A DNA stretch of 64,000 nucleotides, taken from Oenanthe sinensis. Its lineage: Eukaryota; Streptophyta; Magnoliopsida; Apiales; Apiaceae. Made by a program: the position numbers and the translations under genes. A model generated the notes under the pieces. That model saw only the letters and a list, made by a program, of their open reading frames with translations, did not search any database and was not told the DNA's origin. Location: positions 30,316,860 through 30,380,859 of the forward strand of contig CM053796.1 of the NCBI GenBank assembly GCA_028671895.1, in the 5' to 3' direction. Positions 47,458-58,870 of this stretch are shown here, piece after piece (positions within the stretch are counted from its first letter, which is position 1; each line of letters begins with the position of its first letter).

Positions 47458-48300
47458 ACTACAAGACAAAAATTACCTTTTTACTATAAGACAAAATTTA
47501 TGATCTTCATTGGTTTTCTTAAAATAGCATACAAAATAAACATATATATTTTTAATTTTTTATACATAATTAAAATGGATAGATCTTAACATCCGTGCGG
47601 TTGGATCATCAAAAAAAATAATTTTACATTAATACCGAGCTAATGATATAGATTATAAAAATTCCATGCCCTACCTCCTCACATTTAAACATAAAACACA
47701 TACTCATACTCTTGTATTAACTACAAAAATAACTTCTTATTAAAAAGTAACCATACACATCTATACATATACATAATATAATTATATTTTTTAAGCATAG
47801 AGTATAAAAATCAAAATTGATTAATGAAATTAGACTTTTTAACTCTTCAAAAAGACAATTAAAAACACAACGGTTTCCTCTATATAAACACTTGTTTACA
47901 GTACTTACCTACAACTGTTTTTGCCCAAAGCATTATGTGAGTCTATTTCAGACAATAGTTTCTCATACAACGGTATTATATGTGTAACTGTTGTGTCGTT
48001 TCTACTCATACAATACACTGGTGTTTAAAAAACCGTTGTCTGCTATACACTACAGGTTAAAAATTACCTTTTTACAATAAGACAAAATTTATGGTCTTCG
48101 ACTTGTTTTGTTAAAAAAACATACAAAATAAACATTAAATTTTTTTTATACATGACTAATATTCATAGATCTTAATATCCGTATAGTTGGATCATCAAAA
48201 ATAATAATTTTAAATTAATACGAAGCTAATCGTGTAGATAACAAAAATTGTTATGCACTACTTCATCACTTGCAAATATAAAACACATACTCGTACTCTT
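47458..48300. repeat. Duplicated module of about 590 bp within the outer CACTA
   Basis: Segments near 47290-47700 and 47880-48300 are alignable: TTACCTTTTTACWATAAGAC, ACATACAAAATAAACAT, GATCTTAAYATCCGT and TTGGATCATCAAAAA occur in both in the same order. Related modules occur in the inner element near 51945-52140 and 52484-52590. At 47458 the module begins CACTACAAGAC, so it may derive from the end of yet another CACTA family. Confidence 0.7.
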
Positions 48301-50486
48301 ATTCGAACAATAATTATTAGCTAATATAACAAAAATTATTTTGTTAATAATAAATAGATAGTTTTATTGTTAGAACAAGTTATGAGTATACCTTTTGTAT
48401 TCATACTTTAAGATGTAGACATTGAGTTAGTAATAAAACTATGATTAGCTCCATAATAAATGAAATTAAATTTTCTGATCTAACTGTACAAATGTTTAGA
48501 TTAATTTTTATTAATGATATATAAAAAAATAAAAAATAATTGTGATTTATATTAAATAAAAGATTTGCTTCATATTAAATTATAAAAACAATTCTATGAT
48601 TTATTAGCACCGATGCTAAAATCTATATAGTTTAGTAATATATTAGTATAAATTAATATATATATATATTGTATATATTTAATTTCAATATAAGAGCTAT
48701 ATATTTTAGTGATGTATAATATTAAAATCATTCAATGATTTAAATGTACTAGTAATTTTTTAATTTCTTACTATATATGTTATGTATTAAAAAAATAAAA
48801 AAATAATTAGATTTTTGTGATTTATTTGTATGAGTAGGGTATGTGGCTTGGTGCAATTGGAGGAAAGAAAAACAATTGGATCGATGACTTGGATGATGGG
48901 AAGAATCATGACCATTGTTAAGATTAGGGATTAAATCTCAACAATTAAAAGTTAATTCATTGATGCATTAGTACACATCTCTTCATCTCTCAATCACCCG
49001 CTTATCTCTTTGAAACCCTATCTAGCAGCGACTCTGTTTTTTTCTTTCCCTTCAAATCTCACTGTTCTCCTAAAATTATGGGCATATTCATATATCTACA
49101 TAGGCACACACATATATTATATTATATGTAGATCTTAATTGATGATTGTTCATAGATAAAGTGAATGAAATATCGATTCACAACCAGTTTCAAGTAGGAG
49201 GCTATAAATAAAGATTGTGTGTTTTGACAAGAGGTGATAAGATGTATATGAATATGTGACTTGTTCCATCCACATATGCTCCTAATTTCTTATATCAAAT
49301 CAGAGGTGCTGAATTTTTTGTAGTAGTGTATTTTGTGAGAAAATAGTGTGTTTTGTGTCTTTTGATAAAGATTATTTTTGCTTTATGTAGATGGACTAAG
49401 TTCAAAATGAAGATTTGGGTCAATGGTAGCTTGGATGATGGGAATATAGAAGAAATAAACAAGAAACTTCTCGGTAAAATCTTGTCCACATTTTGAGGTA
49501 AGTTACATATTGTTGTTCACATTTTGAGATACTTGAACTATGTAGTATGTATCATTTTATTTTCATATATAAATTTGGCCTATGTTGTTTTTGTTGATTG
49601 TGAGGTTAGGCTATCAATTTATTTTGATAAGAGTGACAATAATATTAAGAACTAAATGCAGAATGGATTATTGTTAACATTTATTGAACAAACCAATATC
49701 AAACTCTATTTTTAAACTTTTAGATTTCTGACAAGATTATACTCTTGAAATAGAAGTATAAGTTGCAAAGTTTAAAGAAGTTTCATGCAAAATAAATTTT
49801 GGTATGGATGTTCAAAGGTTATAATTGAATGAGGCCATAATTTTGTTAAAAGATTGGTACGCATATTCACGTCATGGATTATTGTATATATTAGCTTGTT
49901 CTTCTTGATTTAATCTAAAGATTCTATATATTTATCCCCATCTTGACTTGTTTAGTTCTTCCTGTTATTTTTGTTGATGGCGATGTTAGGTTATCGCTTC
50001 CCAGATTGTACAACTAGTCTTAATTTTTTCCGGCCAACGCTAATATTAACCATAGATAATACATTAATATATCCCACTATCAATAATGTATGTCATATAT
50101 GTATACTTGTAGTAGGATTAGTAAGGATGCATTGTCAAGGATGCATCATAACAATGACGTTAATGAGTGTGATAATAACCTAACGTAATTGTCCATTCAT
50201 GATATGGAGTTGATCTATTAATTTTTATTTTGTATAGCAGTATTAACATATATGTTTGTCTTATTCAACTATATTTTTTTATACAGAGCTAAGTTGTGTC
50301 TTGATTTATTTTCCATATTTTAAGTATTTTATATTACAACCATCATGTTTACTTATATAAAAGTTATCATGAAAGTGTTTCCATTTATTTATCTACGTTT
50401 ATATGTGTAGAATATCTATAACCTTGTCAGGTCCCTAAAATTTATTGGAATTGAGATTAAGAGCATAAATTCTATTCATTCTTTAG

Positions 50487-50660
50487 GTGGTGTACTAGTA
50501 GTGGTTTCTGGCTCTATGAAGATCAAGGAATTCACTGGCCAAAGGAACATTGTACAAAGATCCTTATTTCTTTTCAAGGGAATTTTTTTTCTGTATTTAA
50601 TGATATTTTCCACCATGGACAAGAGGTCGTTCATAAGAATTCAACACACAAGTTATAGAG
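50487..50660 (+). pseudogene. Probable captured NTF2-domain exon (G3BP-like RNA-binding protein)
   Basis: After the acceptor TTCATTCTTTAG the frame reads GGVLVVVSGSMKIKEFTGQR and NIVQRSLFL. In plant G3BP-like proteins the NTF2 domain has a similar 'GVLVxVSGSxxxK(D/E)FxxRRxFVQTFFLAPQ' strand pair followed by YFVLNDIFH. Here YLNDIFHHGQEVVHK is readable one frame over, so a small indel separates the two. The remaining domain and the RRM are absent. Similarity is short, hence moderate confidence. Confidence 0.55.
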
Positions 50661-53600
50661 AACAGATTTCTTCCCGAGAACGAGAAGCAAATTGTTTTTC
50701 AATGGCAGAAATGATGAACAATTTCAAGTTGTATTCCATGTCAATGCAGGAGTTCTCTTGGCTGTGTAATTGAATGGATGGTCAATAGAGTGTCAGTAAC
50801 AATTTTACATTGAATTTGTAGATGAATCATAAAATTTATAAATTCATTTATTTATTGGTGGTTTGTGAGGATTGTATAAATTCATATTTTAGTGTACATA
50901 AAACTATTGTTCAATTTATCACTAGCCAATGTTATGAGCTATAAAAAACACTTTTAAAAAATTACATCAAACAACAATTGGGCTATAAAAATGCATTCTA
51001 TTAAGAGTAATTGACCAATATATTATATTTATAATAAACCATTGTGTGAATAGAAATAAAAACACTTGTGTTTGAATAATTCTAACAATATTTTTTAACT
51101 GAAAAATACTTGCCTTATAAGTAGACAGGTCACTACAAGAAAAATATGATCATACAACGCTTATCACACAACGGTTAAAAAAATAACCGTTGTCCCAAAA
51201 AATTAAACAACAGTGTATGTTTGTTTTTTGGAAAACCGTTGTGTGACTATGGCTACAACAACCGTTATTGAACTTATTGTAAACCGTTGTCTCTGTGGTG
51301 TACCTTTGATCATACCAGACAAGTGTTATTAATGCCATCATTGTCTCATATCTTTCACACAAGTGTTATAATCCGTTGTTGTTCTTTTGAAAAACTGTTG
51401 TGTGACTATGACTACGATAACCGTTATTGAACTTATTGTAAACCGTTGTCTCTGTGGTGTACCTTTGATCATACCAGACAAGTGTTTACACAACGGTTTG
51501 TAAATGAAACTGTTCAGCACTTCCATAAAAGCCTTTTTAAATTTAAACCATTGTCATAAACTTATTTATACAAGTGTTTTACAAATAAACCATTGTCTTC
51601 TGTGACCGCACGTGATTGGTGGAAAAACTTTCACCTGGATTGCTGAGGTGGCAAAATAAGAGCCCTCGATTGAAATAAAATTAGATATTAGCCGTTAGAT
51701 TAAGAAAATATATATATATTTACACAACGGTTTTTAAAAACATAAGAAAATATACACGGGTTTTTACATACAAAACCATTGTCTTTATTAACTTCATACA
51801 ACGATGTTTTCTTAAAGTGTTGTGTCATGTTATTTCATACCATATTTATTTTATAACGGTTTTATGTAGGAAACCATTGTCTTCGTTTAACTCATACAAC
51901 ACAATTTCTGTGAAAACAGTTGTCTGTTTCACAGAAGATGACAAAAATTACCTTTTAATAATAAGACGAAAAATGTTTTTAAACACATGTTATTAGTTTA
52001 GTTAAAAAAACATACAAAATAAATTTTAAAAATTTTAATATTTTTTATACATAATAGAAAGCAAAAGATCTTAACATCCGTACGGTTGGATCATCGGCAA
52101 CAATATTTTTAATTTAATATTGAGCTAATTATAGTTTTATAAAAATCTCTAATGCTTACATTCCTAACTTTTAAACAAGAAAGCATACTAATAACTCTTA
52201 TTCGAACCATAAAAGTATCAACTAATTTCTAGCAAAATATATATATATTTGTACATATACATAATTAAATATATTTTTCTAAGTTTTAGCTTTAAAAAAC
52301 TAAAATTCATAAAAAACGAATTATATCCTAACCTTTAAACAAAGAAATCATACTAATAACTCTTGTTTGAACTATAAAGTATTTACTTATTAATACTACC
52401 ACCTATATATATTTCTACATATACATAATATAAATATATTTTTTTAAGTTGTAGCTTAAATAATATACATATACAGGTTAAAATTTATCTTTTTACTATA
52501 AGATAAAATTTATGATCTTACACTTGTTTTTTTAAAAAACATACAAAATTAAACATTAAAATTTTCAATTTTTTATGAGTTATGAGTTTGTTTTTATGTT
52601 TAAAAGTTAGAATGTACACATTGAGGTTTTTTATAATATTATAATTAGCTCCGTATTAAATTAAATATATATAACACTAAAAATAATAATATTTATACTA
52701 TAAATTTATAACCAAACTTGAGATTTTTTTGTAGTTGGTTTCATTAACCCTTTTTCTAATATTATATTTAAATTATATCCTAAATTTATATACTTATATT
52801 AAATATTTTATATATAATATAATAAATGTAATTGTACCAAATATTAAAATATCTCAATTTAACCGTTACTAATTAAACTATTGAATATAAAATATAAAAA
52901 TAATTTTAAGTTTTCAATATTTATATACTTGTATAAATTAATATAGCACTAATATAGTAGCACGGTGTAAACGATAAACAAATGAGTGCTTATATTCCCC
53001 CGATACATATATTAATATTTTTATATTTCCCCTTTACCCAAAATTATTTCCCCTCTTGCACAAAAATTTCCCCCTTAAGGTATTGTAATTTCCTCCGTTA
53101 CCCAATATTTCATTTCCCCCTTTATCACATTTTTATTTCCCACTCTCATGGCCACAAACGCATAATATATGTACTAGGGTTAATTTCACATTCAGTCGCT
53201 CTCTCATCTCACTTTCTAGGTGAAATCTCTCGATTTTAATTGATTTCTACCATCTATTTCCATTTGATTTGAGACTTTGACTTCTTCAAATCAGGGCTTA
53301 TCAATCAGTTTCTTCTCTTTGAATTTGGGGTTCTTCGATTTATGTTCAATTGATTTCTTACTTTATGTTATTTTCTATTTCATTTCAAATAATAATTCTG
53401 TCTCTTTGATTTCAGGGATTCAAATTAGGACTTGTTCGGTTTAGATTTGTAATTTGTTCGGTTTGGGCTTTAATTTTGAGGTAATGCCTGATTTCGATTA
53501 TGTGATTTCGGTTTGTATCTTGGGTTTTACTGATTATCTTGATTTGGGGCTTTTGTTAATCTTAATGTTTGCTCAACTAATTTTTATGTTGTATTAATTA

Positions 53601-53716
53601 GTTTTTTAGTATTATTTTGTATTTAGCATCTTAATTAGTTATACTTTAATTCATACATGGATTGATGGCTGTTGAAGTGTAACTTTTGGGTTGGTATACT
53701 TGATTTATCATACAAG

Positions 53717-54249
53717 AGGTTAAAGCCCAGGTTCCAGATTTGTGTGAAACTCAAATTTGGGTGGTCCCACTGTTGCAAGATGAGAGAACTGATGTGATTT
53801 TGTTGAAATTTTTAAGGGCTAGGGATTTTAAAGTGAAGGAGGCTTTGACAATGCTCAAGGATACTTTGAAATGGAGACAAGAGTTTGGGATTGAGGGTTT
53901 AGTTGATGAGAATCTTGGTGAGGATCTTGATAAAGTTTTGTTTTGTGATGGTTTTGATAAAGATGGGCATCCTGTTTGTTATAATGTGTATGGTGAGTTT
54001 CGGAACAAGGACTTGTATAAAAAGACTTTTGGTGATCAAGAAAAGAGAGATAAGTTTCTGAGTTGGAGGGTTTAGTTTTTGGAGAGGAGTATTAGGAAGC
54101 TTGATTTTAGTCCTGGTGGTATAAATACTATATTTAAGATTAGTGATTTGAAGAATTCGCCTGGACCGGGGAAGACTGAGCTTAGGTTGGCTACTAAGCA
54201 AGCTCTGCAGTTGCTTCAGGATAATTATCCTGAATTTATTGCAAAGTAG
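53717..54249 (+). pseudogene. PATL: Captured patellin (SEC14/CRAL-TRIO, GOLD) exon
   Basis: Patellins are plant phosphoinositide-binding SEC14 proteins active at the cell plate and plasma membrane. The frame after an acceptor near 53716 reads VKAQVPDLCETQIWVVPLLQ, DERTDVILLKFLRARDFKVK, WRQEFGIEGLVDENL, CDGFDKDGHPVCYNVYGEF, FLERSIRKLDFSPGGINTIF and KNSPGPGKTELRLATKQALQ, ending LLQDNYPEFIAK. Two TAG codons occur at positions where Gln is expected (54073 and 54247); the second is right before the donor GTACTT at 54250. Both fit CAG to TAG. The rest of the SEC14 domain and the GOLD domain are absent. The low-AT region 52980-53700 with a CT-rich leader may be captured promoter and leader sequence of the same gene. 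Confidence 0.92.
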
Positions 54250-55750
54250 GTACTTTTATGTTTTCTATTAGTTATTTGTGCTTTTAGATTCGATAAAGAT
54301 TGCATTTTGATAGATAATCTGGTGTTATTATGTGATTGTATCTCTTGCGTATTAAGTTCATGTTTTTATATATAGTTGGGATGTGTTGCTTTATATAATC
54401 AAGGTGAGTGTAGCTGTAGCCGATGAAATTGATATAGTTGTTTCGTCCCTCTAGATAGACTAAAAATTATATTTAACTGCTTTATTTTTTAAAATTACTT
54501 GGGACGTGTTAATTTAAATTACTTATCACAGTAGTATAGATGTAGCGTGATTGATATAGATGTTGCCTACAACCTAATTGACTGGCCTGATTAACCAACA
54601 ATTCTAAATACAGAGCTGATTGGGACAATAAAGATAGGGAAGGGTAATTGTTTTAGCTGATGAAAAAGAGCATAAGACCCCTTTTACTACCTGCTCCCAT
54701 GCAAGACCATACACAAATCTACATCCGATTGTTTATCTAAAAATATAAATTAATTTAGAGTTGAACTTCAGTGTTCATGTCTGATGATTGATCTACCAGG
54801 ATTGCGAGACCTTAAAATTGTTCATGACCATAACGGCTGAAATGTAGAAAGAAAAGTCTCTTTAGTGCTCTCCTACTCCTATTTGTACATTTTTTCTTTA
54901 TCAGTCCCAATGAATAATGACATTACATGGAGATTCGTTAATTATAAATGTTGCCTTGGTTCTGGTACATTTACGTGATAGAAGTCAAAGTATTGATTTA
55001 ATTATATATATACCCAGTCAATCACCTGAAAACCATTGCAGTGCAGTTCTATCTTGAAAAGTAACAGTTTCAACTTTGTAAAATTGAATGAATATTTTTT
55101 CCCTTCAATTTTCATACTTGATTTAGATCCTATAAATATATTTTTAATATGGATGTTATGCTATATTCGATTCCACGTTTCTTTATCATATTTATGCTGA
55201 TTGCAGGTGCAGTGATGCTAATTACAGGTGCATTTGCAAATGAGTCATAATGGTTAGGCATAATTTTTTTTATACAGAAGGGTCTAGGGATTTGCAGGCA
55301 TAGTGTTGCTGATTGCAGGGGTCTTCTGTATCTGCAGGTCAGAGTTTATGTTGTCTCCAGGTCATATTATTTGATTATTGTTACTTGTTATTTGTTAGTA
55401 AAAGCTACCCTTGCTAGATCATCCATAGTCACTTGTCCCCGCTGCCATGGTTTTGTGTCTTCAATTATTAAATTCTTTGATAGACTTTTTAAAACTGTTA
55501 ATTATGTGGAAAAAATAATTTTTGGTTTCAGTTTATACATTTTAGAACCGCACATATTTGTTTGCGAATGCGGTTTTAGGTCAAAACCGAACTAAAACGC
55601 ACCATGCTAATTAAACATTTTAAGAAGTCGTAAAATAGTGTATCATGCTTTTCTCTTTTAAGTAATATACTGCATGCAAAATAATCTTTATGGTTATAGA
55701 GATTGACTGTATTGCCTTCATATAATAATTTTATTGTGGTATTTGCTCAG

Positions 55751-55858
55751 GCCGTGATGAAATTCGTCGAAGGAGATGCAATATTAGTTCTGGATCCAAG
55801 ACTGGAACGACCTCCTGTAAATAATTTTGTTGTAGAGAAGTGTCTTGAACTAGGATAA
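55751..55858 (+). pseudogene. Probable captured receptor-like kinase exon (C-lobe end)
   Basis: After TATTTGCTCAG the frame reads AVMKFVEGDAILVLDPRLER then PPVNNFVVEKCLELG and a stop. The 'EGDxxxxxDPRLxxxxxNNxxVEKxLELA' pattern occurs near the end of kinase domains of some receptor-like cytoplasmic kinases. The short length prevents a family assignment. It lies about 1.5 kb after the patellin exon on the same strand within the inner CACTA. Confidence 0.55.
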
Positions 55859-56688
55859 TTAGGCAGAAATTTAACTTTTAGTTTTTAACGTTATTAATTT
55901 TTTTATGTAGTTTTGCTTTGGTGACTCTATGTAGTTGTATTAGAGTACAAAGAATTTTTTAAGTATATATTTTTTATTTAAATTTTGGTTGTTTAAATTA
56001 ATATACACCAAATTGGTTTATAAATAAAAGAGTTGAATATAAACCATTGTGCCAAACTTAATCAAGTAATAAAAAATCTCACATAAACCATTGTCTGAAA
56101 CAAAGGTGTGTACTTTATTTACCGTTGTCTATAAACATGTCTAACAAGTGTTTCATTTCCGCTGTTGTTTTCTTTTTCCAACAATTGTTCATAATAATAG
56201 CACCGTTGTGTCTTCTACATTATAATAAGCATGCTGAACCGTTGTCTCTTACTCGTGAAACTGTTGCGTTTTTATTTTTCCAATAATTGTTCATAATGAT
56301 AGGACCCGTTGTCTCTTCTATATTATAACAAGCCTGTTGAACCGTTGTGTTCCTTTCTTCGTGTAACAGTTTAAACAAGCGTTGTTTGATCGCAATCACA
56401 CGGCACCTCAATAGACTACGGAAAATTGAGATGCCAGACAACGGTGCAAAACCGTTGTATGAGCCTGTTTTTCTTGTAGTGGGTAATAGTTTTATATGTT
56501 AGTGTTGTTGCTCCTAGTTTTCAAACAACGTTTCGTAAAACACTGTCTGTTGTCTTCAAATAACATACACAACAGTTTGTGTACCATTGTCTGAGGTGCG
56601 TAACAGACGACATCACAATAGACAATGAGAAAATAGGGTATCAGACAATGGGTAAAAACCCTTGTCTAAAGCGGTTTTCCTTGTAGTG

Positions 56689-56960
56689 CCAGTAACGCCA
56701 CCACCTCCTTTCCAAGTCCAAGTACTTATTCCACCTCGGATGATCCATCCAAAAATTTCAATATTCAATAGGAACAAGTTCACCACCGCCTCTCCATATC
56801 CAAGATAGTACTCAGTCCACCTCGGATAGTCGGATATATCATCTTAATCAAGCTTCATTAACAGCAACAAATGAGAGGGATTTGCGTGAGATGATTAATA
56901 TCAGGCTGATTTTAACATTACATATTTGCTTATTTAAGCGCCATGTAGTTCAAAAACCAT
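56689..56960 (+). pseudogene. Severed 3' end of the MYB gene
   Basis: After the CCA target copy the sequence continues the MYB frame: codons for SNATTSFPSPSTYSTSDDPS and KNFNIQ end in a TAG at 56769-56771. Together with the upstream exons this gives a 279-residue ancestral product. After the stop, a second, similar stretch (CACCACCGCCTCTCCATATC, then CAGTCCACCTCGGATAG) repeats the coding segment in another frame. Confidence 0.85.
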
Positions 56961-57982
56961 GTGTTGTTCTTTAGCTCATGTTAATTCAGTTAAAAGTCAA
57001 TTTCATGATTAAAAACAAATCTTGATATATAGCTTTTGGGGCCAAGCAAATTGTATATATAAAATCCCCTGAAGAAGTACATAAAAATTAGTATAATAGA
57101 ATTCAATTAAAATAAAATTAAGTTTAAGAAAAACAGAAGGTACAATTCTCAATATGCAGCTTAATTGTCATGAATAATGAACAACAAATTATTCAATTTT
57201 CTCTGTGGTTACAGGAACTTAAGAGAAATAAACCTCAAACGATTTAATAAAACAGGAGATACATATTATTTCAATGGTTTTGAGGCTTGGTCTCAAACGA
57301 GGGTAGTGCCAGAATATATTTATCTGTTTTCTCTTATGTATACGGGGATAAGAATTAAAATTATTCATATACACATGTACGTGTAGCTGAGCTAAAGGCC
57401 GGTAACAATTTATCAAGCTTTTTTCATTACGAATAGATAGCCATTATATATTTTATTTTATTTCTTCTTTATCCTCTCGGTCACACTAAGGTGGGGATGT
57501 GCAGTTTAGTTCAAATATAAAAAATACTTCTTCAATATAAAATAACATTAAAAGATTTTAAGATAAAATAAAAACCTATTAAATTCTCTTAATATCATCA
57601 TCATCATGAATGTTTGGCAAGTTGATAACCTAACATAGTAATTAGAGTTTAATTTGGTATGAGAAAGGAGGGACATCTCTTTAGTTTCTTCCTAGCCTCA
57701 ATCCAATCTCATCCTAAGATTGAGTTTTCGATTGTGGGGGAGTGTTACTAGTTTTTTTTTTTGGTATCTTATTTATTAGTATGACAAATTTAACTAAATT
57801 TTTTGTTATGGGTATCTCGGTTATTAGTATGACAATTTCTCTTTTTATCTAATCATTTTTAAATTATTAAACGTCAGGCTTGGTATAGATCGAAAAAACT
57901 TGGAACGGTTTTCTTCATATATAACCGGGTATGGACTCTATGGAGGGTGAAAGTTGGACCTCCAGTAGAGTGTTGTCTTAAA

Positions 57983-58191
57983 GAAACCGCCCCTGAGGAG
58001 TACAACCGCCTCTAAAAACCAGTTAATCTGCTACTCTCGTCATCTGACCTCCTTCGCAATCTTATTGCAAATTACTTTGCCAAACATGAAACCGCCCTGA
58101 GGAGTACAACGGCCTCTAAAAACCGGTTAATCTGCTACTCTCGTCATCTGACCTCCTTCGCAATCTTATTGCAAATTACTTTGCCCAACAT
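57983..58191 (+). repeat. Tandem duplication of about 105 bp
   Basis: Units 57983-58087 and 58088-58191 start GAAACCGCC(C)CTGAGGAG and share CTGCTACTCTCGTCATCTGA and CAATCTTATTGCAAATTACT. The left flank copy at 44600-44720 has only one unit. Confidence 0.93.
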
Positions 58192-58318
58192 ATCAGCAGG
58201 CACTTATAGCCAAACTAATCTGAGCAAGCCCTACATTTGGGACTATCATTTTCAATATAGTGTCCAGAGTTTTAAATAAAGTTCCCGAAAATTCACCTAG
58301 TCGCTTAATTACCATAGT

Positions 58319-58763
58319 CAGTGTTCTAAAAAGCGGATTAAGCAGCCGATTAAGCGGCCGCCTAAGCGGAATCGGGTATAAAACACTTCGATTTTATGTT
58401 AAGCGGATGATTAAGCGTTTTTTAAAATTAAGCGGATTAAGCGGTCATTAAGCGGAATATTAAAAAATTAAGCGGTTATTAATTAATTTTTTAATTTTTA
58501 AATATTAATTTTTTTTAAAATATGACTATAATTATATTAAAAAATTAAAAAAAAATTTTTATTAAGAATATTATAAGTTTAAATTCTTATTACTACATAA
58601 TTTTAATTTTAAATATAATAATATTATATCTAAATATTTAAATATATATTATTAATCCGCTTAACATCCCGCTTAGAAATCCGCCTAGGCGTCCGCCTAA
58701 CCCGCCTAGGCGCTAGAAGGTCCTCTTGCCGCTTAGAACCGCTTAACGCTTTTTACAACACTC
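58319..58763. mobile_element. hAT-like MITE with empty-site support
   Basis: CAGTGTTCTAAAAAGCG at the left pairs with CGCTTTTTACAACACTC at the right. Flanks are ACCATAGT (58311-58318) and ACCATACT (58764-58771), an 8-bp duplication with one mismatch. The left flank copy of the locus has the uninterrupted site CGCTTACCATACTCC near 44828-44842. The arms are rich in AAGCGG and CCGCTTA. Confidence 0.93.
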
Positions 58764-58870
58764 ACCATACTCCACCCTATATAAGCAAGTGACGACTTTT
58801 GTTAATGTTGCATTTGAGAGATGCAAAGGAATCCAGAAAGTGATCTGTAAACATTTTCAATGCAATTGTT

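Larger units (their letters stand above)
51131..56481. mobile_element. Inner CACTA element, target duplication GGT, with captured genes
   Basis: The left end CACTACAAGAAAAATATGAT and the reverse complement of the right end, CACTACAAGAAAAACAGGCT, agree over most positions and both continue with CATACAACG. GGT flanks both sides (51128-51130 and 56482-56484). Subterminal ACAACGG and ACCGTTGT motifs fill about 51131-51900 and 56050-56480. The element is 5351 bp, lies inside the outer CACTA, has no transposase and carries patellin-like and kinase-like exons on its plus strand. Confidence 0.95.
46850..56688. mobile_element. Outer CACTA element, target duplication CCA
   Basis: The left end CACTACAAGAAAAACAGCTT pairs with the right end AAGCGGTTTTCCTTGTAGTG; after reverse complementing, 18 of 20 bases agree, and the match continues into AGACAA. 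CCA lies on both sides (46847-46849 and 56689-56691). Both ends are rich in ACAACGGTT / AACCGTTGT subterminal motifs. Total length is 9839 bp, about 4.5 kb once the inner CACTA element is set aside. No transposase is visible, so it is non-autonomous. It interrupts the last MYB exon. Confidence 0.95.
57107..58870 (+). repeat. MYB-locus flank, right copy of the segmental duplication
   Basis: It matches 44052-44940 in order and orientation but is longer. It contains an extra block at about 57425-57750, a 105-bp tandem duplication (57983-58191) and a hAT-like insertion (58319-58763), none of which is in the left copy. It follows directly on the severed MYB 3' end. Confidence 0.87.
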
